Below, piece by piece: positions 44,901 through 56,900 of a DNA stretch of 64,000 bases. Numbering within the stretch: the first letter of the stretch is position 1; every line of letters starts with the position of its first letter. A program made the translations under genes and the position numbers. Source of the DNA: Bemisia tabaci (taxonomy: Eukaryota > Arthropoda > Insecta > Hemiptera > Aleyrodidae); NCBI RefSeq assembly GCF_918797505.1, contig NC_092793.1:87370411-87434410 (forward strand), read 5' to 3'. The notes below the pieces were generated by a model. That model had not been told where the DNA came from and ran no database searches. It saw only the letters and a program-made list of their open reading frames with translations.

Positions 44901-47900
44901 TTCACGAAAAATTGTCTCCGCGGAGATATAACGCTTCCTTTTTAGGGGTCCTCGAAAACATGTTTGAACCGACCGCCGTGAATCGTCGAGTATACGCGTC
45001 AAAGAACGGGAAGATGGCAGCGCCGAAGCTGACCTGCTTAGTACCGCCACGCCGCCGTTGTTGACATCACGATTTCTCGTTTGAGGTTAAGAAAGTTCTG
45101 TGTGAAAGTTTCATATCCTACATTCATCTGTATCGCATTCTGATTGAAAAGCTTAGAGGATTGAGAACAATGGATATTAATCTCAAACAAAGTAACCTAC
45201 ATAACCTCCAATTGACCATTAAAATCACACCGCCAGCGCGACGCCGCCGTGTATAGACCGTATTCGATAGTGGTTCGATGTATCGTTTGGTTCAAAACAA
45301 TAGAGCATAACCTCAAACCAATCTGTTAGGATTTAAGTTGGAAAATCTGAAAATGAGAAAATTCTTAACAATTTCTCTTTGCATTGGCATTTGGTACTCA
45401 AAAAAAAAAAAACATCTGTTACAAAAAAACCCGTTCCCTCCGATTTCTAGATTGACTTATGAGGCTAATTTTATGTTTTGAACCAATCAATATCGATACT
45501 ATCTCACCTGTTTGATGTATCAAATACGATCTATTCTTTCACTACGCATTCCGCCGCCATATTGATCGTGATGTGTACATTCGAAACCTACGAGCGCTCG
45601 GTTCAAACGCCGTTTTAGGCCACCCTAATTTTTTGCACTTTCAAATAAACTTTTCTCCCGTTTGCAGTCATCAAAAAAAAAATAGGAAAAAAACTGTAAG
45701 CTTTGGTCACTTACTACTTTTGAATAACACAATAAAAAAAATGACTTAACTGACTCATTCTCACATTTGTTTATTTACCTCAGAGCCTGTGAAGTTTGTC
45801 ACCACATATCTGACCTTGAAAATACTTACATAATATTTGATAGGTCATTTCACACCTGCTAAAGGATGTAAATCAAGGCTGCATGCTCGATGGCCAGATT
45901 TTCGCACTCTCCAGAATCGGATTTTTGGCCAAGATTTGGAGCTCCTGGACTATAGTACGCGGTTCAGACGAGTGTTTACAGTGTGACAAGAACCTTCAGA
46001 AAATGTAAAACATAGGGTTTTGTCAACTTATACTTGAGTTATGACCTCCGAAGAGGTGGAACGCCAAAAAAACCTCTTTTTTTCACGTCAGGGCTGATTC
46101 CCGTAAAAGCCATTTTCTAATTTTGACGAGAAACGATCAGATTTTCCTGACTCCCAGTAGCTCCTCTATGGCCTTACTGTATGCCTTGGAAATTTTTGGG
46201 TTGCGAGTTACAAGAGCGGAGAGGAGCGTGAGTCAGAAAAATCAGCCGTTTTAAATTGTGCCCGCGACTCCTCAAGAGGTCTCCTCTCCTACGCTAATCA
46301 CAGTTAGCTACACAGGGTTGTCACATCTACCCCGGCTTATGCCAGAGCTCATGATTTCATCGCGAAAATGGATAAATTAAAACGATATAACTTAGTGTCA
46401 AAGAATGAAAATGCAGAGAAAATCTAGAAATTGTGCTGAAACATAACTGCATTGTGTGAGGTCCAGTTGTGGCCTATAGAGCACCTTCACACGTACTTTT
46501 ATCAGAATGAAAGGACCCATGGCAACTGTGCCAATCCGGCGGAGCTAATCAATGCCATGCGCGCTGTTTAAAGTAGCCGATTTTCCCACCTTATGCTCTT
46601 CTCCGCTCTTTTAACTCACGACCAAAAAATTTCCCCAGCATATGGTGAAGACCAAGAAGGGCTACAGAGCGTCTGAAACAACATATTAGTCTTTGAAATG
46701 CGTTTTGAGTTGATGATGTTGCAGCTGAACTTGTTGTTAAATATTGACTTCATGCCTTTGAATGATTTGTCTCACAATGAGGCCATTAAAGATGAAAAGG
46801 CTAAATGGATGGGTATTCCTTCATTAAATTTAATGTCTTTATCAGTGGTGCCGTTGTTTTTAACCTTAAATTAATTATTTTGACCTTAAATTGGTCAAGA
46901 ACGAAAAAAATCGTGAAGTTTTAGCAGATTTTGCCGGTCGGTGTTTTTAAAATAGCAAAATTCGTAGGGAAGAAAATAATTAAAGCCTAATTTTTGATTA
47001 TGATTCTTCACCAAAATTTGATGATATTTCAAATTGATATGTAGTAATTTTTTTGTTGGACGCATGATTTTTGAGTTATAAAGGAAGATCCATATGTCCG
47101 TCCTCTTTGAAAAGCACTGTAAGCTGCCATTTCGAAAAACTGCAATTTGATCACTTTCCCGATGGAATTTTTTGGTAAACTTCTTTTTCTGTCTTATTGG
47201 ATACCTGAAGACTATATACCAAAGGAAAAGTTTGTGCTAATTTTTCCGAGGTATGAAGCTAGATTGACTGGACTATACCGTAAAATCTTGCGGATTTAAA
47301 ATAGGACAGTTGCACATTGCTACTACATCTGGTTCCATAAGAGAGGGCATTTTAGAATGTGACAATTTCATCATTCTCTTGAACTACTTTTAAAAGTTAT
47401 GAAATGTAGATAGACCTTACTGTTCAAAATCGATGCTTCATGAAATATTCTCTGCAAGAGGCAGCTGTTTTCAAACCTAGCATCGATTGCTGGATATGCT
47501 TTTGTTTTTTCATTACATCTTGCATTGTTTTACCACCACCCTAATCAAATATACTATACTTCAAATTAAAGAAAGCATGCCCGTAATAGAATGATTCCAT
47601 TCCTACCTCCGAAATCACCTGCTCAACTCATCTCGTAACTCATGGAGGCCAGTCTGTTAATCAATTTATAAATTTTAACATCCCATTTCAATTTCTTATC
47701 ATTGTAAATTCCCAGGAACTTGACTAGTTTCACAGGTTTTATCCCTGCAATGCTCAGCAACCCTCTGCTAATATTTAAGTCCTTGGTGGAAAACATATAT
47801 TCAGTTTCATTTCTGTTCAGGCACAAACCAAGTTATGTGAAATATGCTGTAACCCATTTCTTTACGTCTTGGGGTCCGATTTGCTCTTGAAATTACCATC

Positions 47901-50900
47901 ACAAGGGCTTACAAGAAAAGGCTTTTTTATTTTGTTCTTGCTCAAAAATGAATATTTATATTACCCCAAATCTCTTCACAGAAAAAGTAAGTACACTACT
48001 TTTAAATCAGTGACATCATGTTTTGTAATTTATTTTTATGTGTGTTGCAGATTTACGGGTAAAAAGTGAGGTACCTAGTGGTGGAGAAAGTAGCGAGAAT
48101 GGGAGTCGAGGAAGAGAGAAAGAAAAGGAAAGCTCTCCTGCCGCTGGATCACAAATGGTTCTATGGAATTCTGTGCAAACAACAAAAGAGTTGGTCCTCT
48201 ATAAACAGCCTGTGTTACAAAAAAGTACAACATCCACGTCGACTCCGGACGGTAAGTTAGGTTAGCGCAATTTCATTTCTAAGCATGGCTCATGCCATGT
48301 GCGAGCATGGTGGCATACTTCTTTTCTACAAACTGTATTTTTACAGATGGCTATTTTCAAACCTGACTTTAGATCATGAAGTTATGGCGGACAGTCAGAT
48401 GTGACCCCTAACATGCTTGGTCTGAGACAGGTTAGAACTATTCTGTGTTGTTATTTTGATGTCCCAAATCTCTGCCAGTGAAAGATAGGCATAGAATAAG
48501 TTTCTGAAACTAAGGGACTTTCGTAGTGAGCCAGTGTTCACCAAGGCCCCAATTATTCCATTCAATGTCTAGCCAGTGAGTCACTTGCCTTTACTTGCTT
48601 GCTGACTCGCAGAATTTGAAGTTGAGCATGTATCAATTTGCTTCCTGACTGTTAACGTTTATATTCTGGTAAATACTCTGTGGGGTTCGAACCATAAAGC
48701 AAAAATAAATATTTTCTCCTCAGATTTATTTTTTTTCTCTCTGGTGTATGATTTTTTCTCAGAGATATATTTTTTTCTTTGAGATAGAATTCTTTCCTTT
48801 TTTATGTAGATTTTTTCTCTGATTTATATTTTTTCTTGTATGAAACATATTGTTTTCAATAAGAAAATATATTTCTTACAGAGCTAAAATGATGTGGTAC
48901 CATCGAGGACGATTGAGGTTAGAATCATCTTGAATATTTACATTTTTCTCGTTGAAACTCATGATGATGTATTAGGAAAAATTAATTTTCAGGATCACTT
49001 AACTATTTCTACGTGCTCATGGATCAGAAGAGTCATAATTAATGGTGTATGAAGCTTTGTGGTAAAGTGTCACCGTGTTACATACAGCATAATTTCAATC
49101 AGCAATTTGTCTACAGTTGGGTTAATAAGATAATTGTTGTCAATTTTTTCCCTCTTTTGCACGACCTTACCCTCATGAACGGAAACAGGAAAATATAAGT
49201 GATTACTTGAGTTTTTTGTTCCTTTAGAAAGAACTTAAGAAAATCATTGCTAGTGACTTCATACAGGGTTATCCAAAAGTCACCTACCACCCCTGTAACT
49301 TTTTTCCTAATTGAGATAGAAGTTTGAAACTTTGGGAATGTTCCTCGGTTGAAGGTAGTAACTTTTTGGTCCCCTCAAAATTTTGGGGGGCGGGGGCTAA
49401 CTTTTTTTTTCAAATGGCAACCCCCCTTTTGTGATACCTCATTCGAAAGGTAATAAAAAAAGAACATTTTTGGCGCAAACCGCAGGTTAAAATGTTGATT
49501 TTTGACAAAATGGCGGCCGGTCAAAGATCAAAATGGCGGAAATTCGGCACCTCCGTTTTTTATCGGCGGATCGGTCTGAGACTCAGATTTCTTAGGGTTT
49601 TCAGGACGAGAAAAACGATTCTGGCATTAGTTTTTCAGAAATGTCAGTCCTTTTCAAAATGGCGGCGGTTAAAATGGTGGCTTAGAGCGGGAAAAGGACA
49701 TTTAGGCTACTTATCGTCGGATTTGTATGAGACTTGGTATCCGAGGGTATTTTGGCACGAGGAGAACGAATCTTTCATTGGATTCTGGAAATTTTTGAAA
49801 ACTGTAAAATGGCGGCGAAAAAATGACGGAAAATCCATATCACGGCTATTTACCGATGGATTTGCGCAAAAGTCAATACTCTGGTGGTCTTTGGCTCGAA
49901 AAAAATGAATGTTTCATTAGATTTTTGAAACACTGAATTTTGTCAATATGCTGGTGGAAAAATAACGAAAAATCCGCATCCACCATCGCCATTCGCATTT
50001 TTGCCGCCATTTTAAAGTTTTTATAAATTTCCAGAATCCAATGAAAAATTCGTTCTTCTCGTGCCGAAAGACCCCCGGATACCAAGTCTCATACAAATCC
50101 GACGATAAGTAGCCTAAATATTCTTTCCCCGCTCTAAGCCACCATTTTAACCGCCGCCATTTTGAAAAGGACTGACATTTCTGGAAAACTGATGCCAGAA
50201 TCGTTTTTCTCGTCCTGAAATCCCTTAGAGATCTGAGTTTCAGACCAATCCGCCGATAAAAAACGGAGGTGCCGAATTTCCGCCATTTTGATCTTTAACC
50301 GGCCGCCATTTTGTCAAAAATCAACATTTTAACCTGCGGTTTGCGCCAAAAATGTTCTTTTGTTATTATCTTTCGAATGAGGTATCAGAAAAGGGGGGTT
50401 GCCATTTAAAAAAAAAGTTAGCCCCCGCCCCCCTTAGGGAGGGGCCGCCCCCCAAAATTTTGAGGGGACCAAAAAGTTGCTACCTTAAACCGAGGACCAT
50501 TCCCAAAGTTTCAAACTTCTCTCTCAATTAGGAAAAAAGTTACAGGGGTGGTAGGTGACTTTTGGATAACCCTGTATATTCAGATACCTATCCGTATTAT
50601 TGACAACTGGTTTCTAATCTGCAGAGAATTCGGAAAGTTATTTGGGGAAGGGTGAACTCCTCGAAACAAAGGAAAATTAATGACTTATGTATGAGGCTTA
50701 CTCAGCCATACAGACAATCAAGAGCACCTCCAGACTTGGTGCTGAAAGAGGACTATGCACGGCTCTTACGGAATGTTGCCCCCGGTCTAATGTGTTGAAA
50801 CTTCCGTATGTTGTGCAGCATGTCATCATGAACTAAAGTTCCAAGGGGCCAAACAAGATCCCATGTGCGGTTTTCGAGATATTCGCCGTTTTATGTGCGT

Positions 50901-53900
50901 AAACGGAGGTTTCGCGCGCTCCCGCCGAAAGCCATACCATTGTGCGGCGCCGCTCGTGCCCTTCCCTTCCAGTCCTCTCCGACCCCTCTCTGCTGCCCCG
51001 CCACCCATACCTGGGCTCCTCTACCGCTCGAACTCCGACGCTCACGAGGCTGCGCCCATAATTACCGGATGGCGCCCGCATGCCGTCTTCTTACGCGGCC
51101 TCACTTTTGGCCATGTCGCCTCTTCTTCTCATCGATCCTTGCTCTAAGTCTTTAAAAACGTTTAAGAAGTCCATTTTTACTAAACATGATAATGCTAAAA
51201 TCACAAGTAATACGAAAAGAGAGAAATAGAAGGAGAGGAAAAACAAATGATAATCCATGCGAAAGTATGTAGGAGAGTTGGAATGCCTAAGAGAACGCTA
51301 AATAAGACAGACTTTTTTTTTATTTTCTTCCCTCTTCCTTTCTTTTTTTTCTTCTTCATTTTTCTCATGTAATGTGGAAACAGTGAAAGTAACTTCTGTT
51401 GGAGGATGATGTTGAGGGTTTTTTTTTTTTTTTTTTCAAATCACGTGGAGGAGGTTAAGGGTAATTTGTCGGCTGACGATGTCCAAGTAGGAACTCAGTT
51501 TGACCTAGTCTTGACTTAGTCGAACCGTACCAATGGAGGAGGATGAGAGAGGGATCTTTACTAACTGAATGGGCCTGTTGCAAACTTTTCCTAGAGCAAA
51601 AATAAAAGTTGTTTCTTGTAGATAATGCCTCAAAAATCACGATGAGCGCATCGGCAAAGTTTGAAATGCACTCATAACTTCACAATCTGCGTAAGAAATT
51701 TGCGTTTTTTTAAGCTTCCCGCTTCAAAAACGATACTACGGCACAGGTGAACATTTTGTTAGAGGAGTCGCTCCATCGTCGGCGATATTCATCATGGCCG
51801 ACGCTTGCGCGCAGTTCCGCGCGTAATTCGAGGAGAGTTCAAGGTCAATCAATTCGGGCGTGGAAAATATGAACGTTAACACACCGATTGTTATCTGGTC
51901 TAATCCAGTTCAGGTGTTATCTCGTCCCATCAAACGTGTTTTGGCGGATTGGCGTCGGCCATGATGATTATGCCGACGATGGAACGACTCCTCTTACAAA
52001 ATGTTCGCCTGTGCCGTAGTATCGTTTTTGAAGCGAGAAGCTCAAAAAACCGCAAATTTCTTACGCAGACTGTGAAGTTATGAGTGCATTTCAGACTTTG
52101 CCGATGCGCTCATCGTGATTCTTGAGGCATTATCTATAAGAAACAACTCTTATTTTTGCTCTAGCAAAAGTTTGCAACAGGCCCATTCAAGGAAGAAAGA
52201 TGTCCATTTAGGCGTAAATGGTCACATTTTGAGTCGCTCCAACTTGCAGCACTACCTTATCAGCCATCTTATTATCTGCTGATCGTATAATTAGATTGTG
52301 CATCCAAGACAAACTCCATAGAGTTATGACAAAGAAGAGTTGCAAGTCGATCGTAACATTCATGAGCCTGGCTTTTTGCGAGTACGAGTTTTCTCCAGGT
52401 TCCAAAACGCCACAAGACATCAAATATTCATTGCGTATAAATCCTCGAATGGTCAAGAAGACCTGGATGAAACATAAAGTATTCTCGGATACTACTGCAC
52501 TTGCAAATCCGACGCACGAACATTAGGCACTTGTAGCCATGTTGCATTTCTGTCATATGGTTCTTTGGATTTGCTGTCAATCAACTTACAGCACGGTATC
52601 CATGAACGGCTCTACTTGAGTCCATTAAAGATGCGGCTGGCAGACCATTGTAAGAAAATCCCTAACTAACTTTCGAAAGTAACTCAAAAGTAATTGCCCC
52701 CGGGGTCGGCCGTACTGCAGTTCGGCGAAGTCGCATTTTGCCCGGAAACAACAACTCAGAGACAACCCCAAGTTTTCTATCAACCCCAGCCGATGGTATG
52801 CTTTCTCGCAATGCTGGCTTTTCGCGTGTTCCCCTCCCTAGCCGTGGAGAAGGAGTGTTTAACCCGGGTTAGTGTCACTGGAAAAAAAAGCACATTGGAT
52901 CTAGAGCCCAGACTCTTGAAAACATTGACAAGAAAAAAAACTCTTGATTCAATCGGATTTTTGTTTGAATCAAAAATTCAAACAAAAATCCGCTCAAATT
53001 AAAAGGCTTGGTTCTTGATTTAAGCTAGATTCTGATCGAATCAAGAGTACTTTTTCTTATCGATGTTTTTAAGAGTCTGGACTCTAGATCCAATGTGTTT
53101 TTTTTTCCAGTGTGTCTGTGCTTTGCATGGCGAGTTCCCCTCGAGCCCCTTTTCCTTATTTTAAAGAAGCAGCCTAACAAATTACTGAGACTTTGACACC
53201 TAGCAATCAGTAGCATGGGCAATGGTAGGCAGCTTGATGTCCAGTCCTCCTCTCCCTTAAGAACCACGAAAGCATCGTTGCACCGCGGAGAAGCCTGAAC
53301 CTCCCAGCAGCGACTGTTCGGGCCGCCCGATTCGGTGAAATAAAAACTACAAATAGTCCGCTGATATAGTTTGCGGGAGCTCAAAATCGAAAGCCACAGA
53401 AAAGTGCGGAAGTATACTTAGGTAACTCTTTTAAACACGGAAAAGTAACAAACCTACTGACTTTACGTTTGTTGTGAACTACTAGGATTCTCCTTGCCTT
53501 TTGTCCTTTGTCTTCGGGAGTTTGCTCGCGTCCAAGTCTTGGGAGACGCCAGTGAGCTATCCCTGAGGGCGCCTGCGTATATGCTCCTTCTGGGGCTGGA
53601 AAATCTTGGCTGGGGGATTCCTGACGATTTAGCTTCACAAACTACTAACTGACGTAGAAACTTACAGAAAATGATCACCAGGCAAGCCAAGAAAGTCGAA
53701 GCCAAGGCACACTTGTCCTTAAATTGGGCATCATCAGCTGCCCAATTACCCTTAACCTCCTCCACGTAATTTGAAAAAAAAAAAAAAAAAAAAAAAAAAA
53801 ACCCTCAACATCATCCTCCAACAGAAGTTACTTTCACTGCTTCCACATGAGAAAAATGAAGAAGAAAAACTTTTGTTCATGATGACATGCTGCACAACAT

Positions 53901-56900
53901 ACTGAAGTTTCAACGCATTTGACTAGGGGCAATTTTTCAAAACAACCGTGCCTAGTCCTTTTCCCAGCAAAAATTGGAAAGGAAATAAAACTTGCTCATA
54001 ATAATTGGACGTCAACTTCAGCCAGGAAAAAAGTGTATTGTTTTGACACTGCCAGAAAAATACTGTGTTTTCCAACTGCAAAATACACTTTTGAGTATGC
54101 TGAAGCAAAGCCATAACTAACCAGCCATAACTGAAGCATGATTAGACTTCACACAGAGGCCAGACTAAACGAGCAATCCGAAGACATCTCCATAGCTGGA
54201 AAACTTCAGAGATAAGGATGCAAAATCATGGGATTCAGAGGAACCAAAAACTTAAGTAATCACTTATATTTTCCTGTTTCCGTTCATGAGGGTAAGGTCG
54301 TGCAGAAGAGGGAAAAAGTTGACAAAAATCATCTTATTAACCCAACTGTAGACCAATTGCTGATTGTAATTATGCTGTATGTAACATGGTGACACTTCAC
54401 CACAAAGCTTTATACATCATTAATTATGACTCCTCTGATCCATGAGCACGTAGAAATAGTTAAGTGATCCTGAAAATTAACTTTTCCTAATACAGGGTGT
54501 TTCAGACCACCCGTACCAGGCCTTTTTCTCGGTTGTTTTAGGTCGCACGAAGTCGGGGACCGCGGGGTTGAATAGGGAATTGACCCCAAGGAATCCGAAT
54601 TTCGTGGTCCCGAAACCCCCCCACCTCCCCTTGGAGGGTAAAGGGGGGGGGGTCACGATGCGAAAAGTCACGGTTCCCGACCGAATTTCGGATTAATCGC
54701 ATCAGAATTGAAAAGCACGGAAAATTTCACGTGAAATTGACCCCTAAAAATCCACAATCGGCCCATCCAAGGCCCAAAAATGATCCCCTGAAGAGGGGGA
54801 CAGTACACCCCTCCATAATTTCTCTTTGGTCTCAAATTGACGTCGATTTTCTAGAAAAAGACGGTTTTCCAGGTAATCGACCCCGAGGACTCTGAATTTC
54901 ATGGTCCCTAAGCTCCGCTACCCGCCCTTTTGGGCAGAAATCGCCTTTTTTTGGAGAATGGACGTCAATTCTGCGACCAAAGAGGAATCTTGAGAAATTT
55001 TTGGCGGGGGCGGAGCCCCCCTTCTCATGGGTTACTTTCTGCCGTTCGGGGGGGTCAATTGAAACTCTCGGGGGTCACTTTAGATGTGAAAGTGTTCTGC
55101 TCCTCAATTTGGATGCAATCAATTTGCGATTCGGAAAGGAGCCCCGATTTTTAAAATTGGGCCCCCCGTTTACCCCCCAAGGGCAGCTAGAGGAGCTTCG
55201 GGACCATGAAATTTGGATTTCTCGGGGTCGATTACCTGGGAAACCATCTTTTTCTGGAGAATCTACGTCAATTTTGAGACCAAAGAACTGTCCCCCTCTT
55301 CAGGAGATCATTTTTGGGCCTTGGATGGGCCGATTGTGGATTTTTAGGGGTCAATTTCACGTGAAATTTTCCGTGCCTTTCAATTCTGATGCGATTAATC
55401 CGAAATTCGGTCGGGAACCGTGACTTTTAGCATCGTGACCCCCCCCCTTTACCCTCCAAGGGGAGGTGGGGGGGTTTCGGGACCACGAAATTCGGATTCC
55501 TCGGGGTCAATTCCCTATTCAACCCCGCGGTCCCCGACTTCGTGCGACCTAAAACAACCGAGAAAAAGGCCTGGTACGGGTGGTCTGAAACACCCTGTAC
55601 ATCATCATGAGTTTCAACGAGAAAAATGTAAATATTCAAGATGATTCTAACCTCAATCTTATCTGGTCATGACACGGATGAAAAGTAAGTAAATAGATAA
55701 TTTACAAAATGCAATGGCAACAGCGCTCGTCCCCAATGGTACCACATCATTTTAGCTCCTCAAGAAATATATTTTCTTATTGAAAACAACATGTTTCATT
55801 GTTTCATACGAGAAAAAATATATAGCAGAGAAAAAGTCTATACAAGGAAGGAAATAATTCTATCTCGAAGAAAAACATATATGTCTGAGAAAAAATCATT
55901 TATCAGAGAAAAAAAATATATCTGAGGAGAAAATATTTTATATTTGCTTTACGGTTCTGACGCCATACCACTCAGCAGGTATTATTTTATTACTCTCTGT
56001 AAGGCCGTGTACCGACTGGCTGTGCTCCCTCCCCAAAAAAGTCTAGAGGAGTAGAATAAAATTATGAAGGCTCAAAAAACTTTTCCAGGATGCCCGCAAA
56101 AGCGATAAGTCATTTTCCTCAGAAGAAAGCATTATGAAGTTAGGTGCACAGTGAAAAAAAATGGGTTATCGGGTGAACGATTATTTGTAACTCGTAGAAA
56201 AATGCACATTTTTCCTTGACATTTGGTAGGTTCTCTCCTTAAGATATAAGTAATGGAACACTAGACAAGGTACGAATTTAAGCAATCTGATACATGTTTC
56301 TTAACCAGAATTTCACGTAGAACACGATTCAAACTACGAAAATTACCGAAATCAACCTCTAGCGAAGATATTAACGTTTTTATTTCGCACTGATTACGAG
56401 GAATTTGAACTGCCCGCTCACAAGAAACTCAAAGCTCTACGTGAGTCAAATCGCGCACTACAACGGTTTCAGCAAGCTTCTCAATCGAGCAATGTTCATT
56501 TTCCACCATGTGTTGTTCAAACTATTGGTAATTTGCCATAGCTGAGCCAAAGTGTCAAGATTGAAGTTGAAGATTTTTACATCGCAGAGACTGTCATGAT
56601 AAACATTTAGCGCGCGATGTGAATCACGTAGAGCATTGAGTTTTCATGAGCGGGTGGTTTGAATTCACGCATCAAGAATCATTAAATATCTTCGTTAGGA
56701 GTTGATTTTGGTAATTTTCGTTGTGCGTATCGTGTTCTACGTGAAATTTTGATTGAGAAACATGTATCAGAATGCTGAAATTCGTACCTTGTCTAGTGGT
56801 TCATTGCTCCGAAAAAAGAGGGTTATTTAAAATCCGCGATTTTTGCCCCCTTCATAGATTGTGCCCAGAGTTAGGTATATTGTTCCCTCTCACAGAACAT

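Larger units (their letters stand above)
48686..55957. mobile_element. Giant imperfect inverted repeat with nested elements, 7.3 kb
   Basis: Collinear complementary blocks: 48686-49230 with 54235-55957 (right side interrupted by 54493-55597), 50773-50836 with 53873-53935, and 51343-51475 with 53742-53868. Examples are TGTTGTGCAGCATGTCATCA at 50811 and GGAGGATGATGTTGAGGGTT at 51401, each mirrored. The left arm additionally holds the element at 49264-50574 and about 500 bp of GC-richer sequence (50837-51340) absent on the right. The right arm has about 70 bp (55660-55735) absent on the left. The whole structure lies in Chinmo-like intron 4. Confidence 0.85.
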
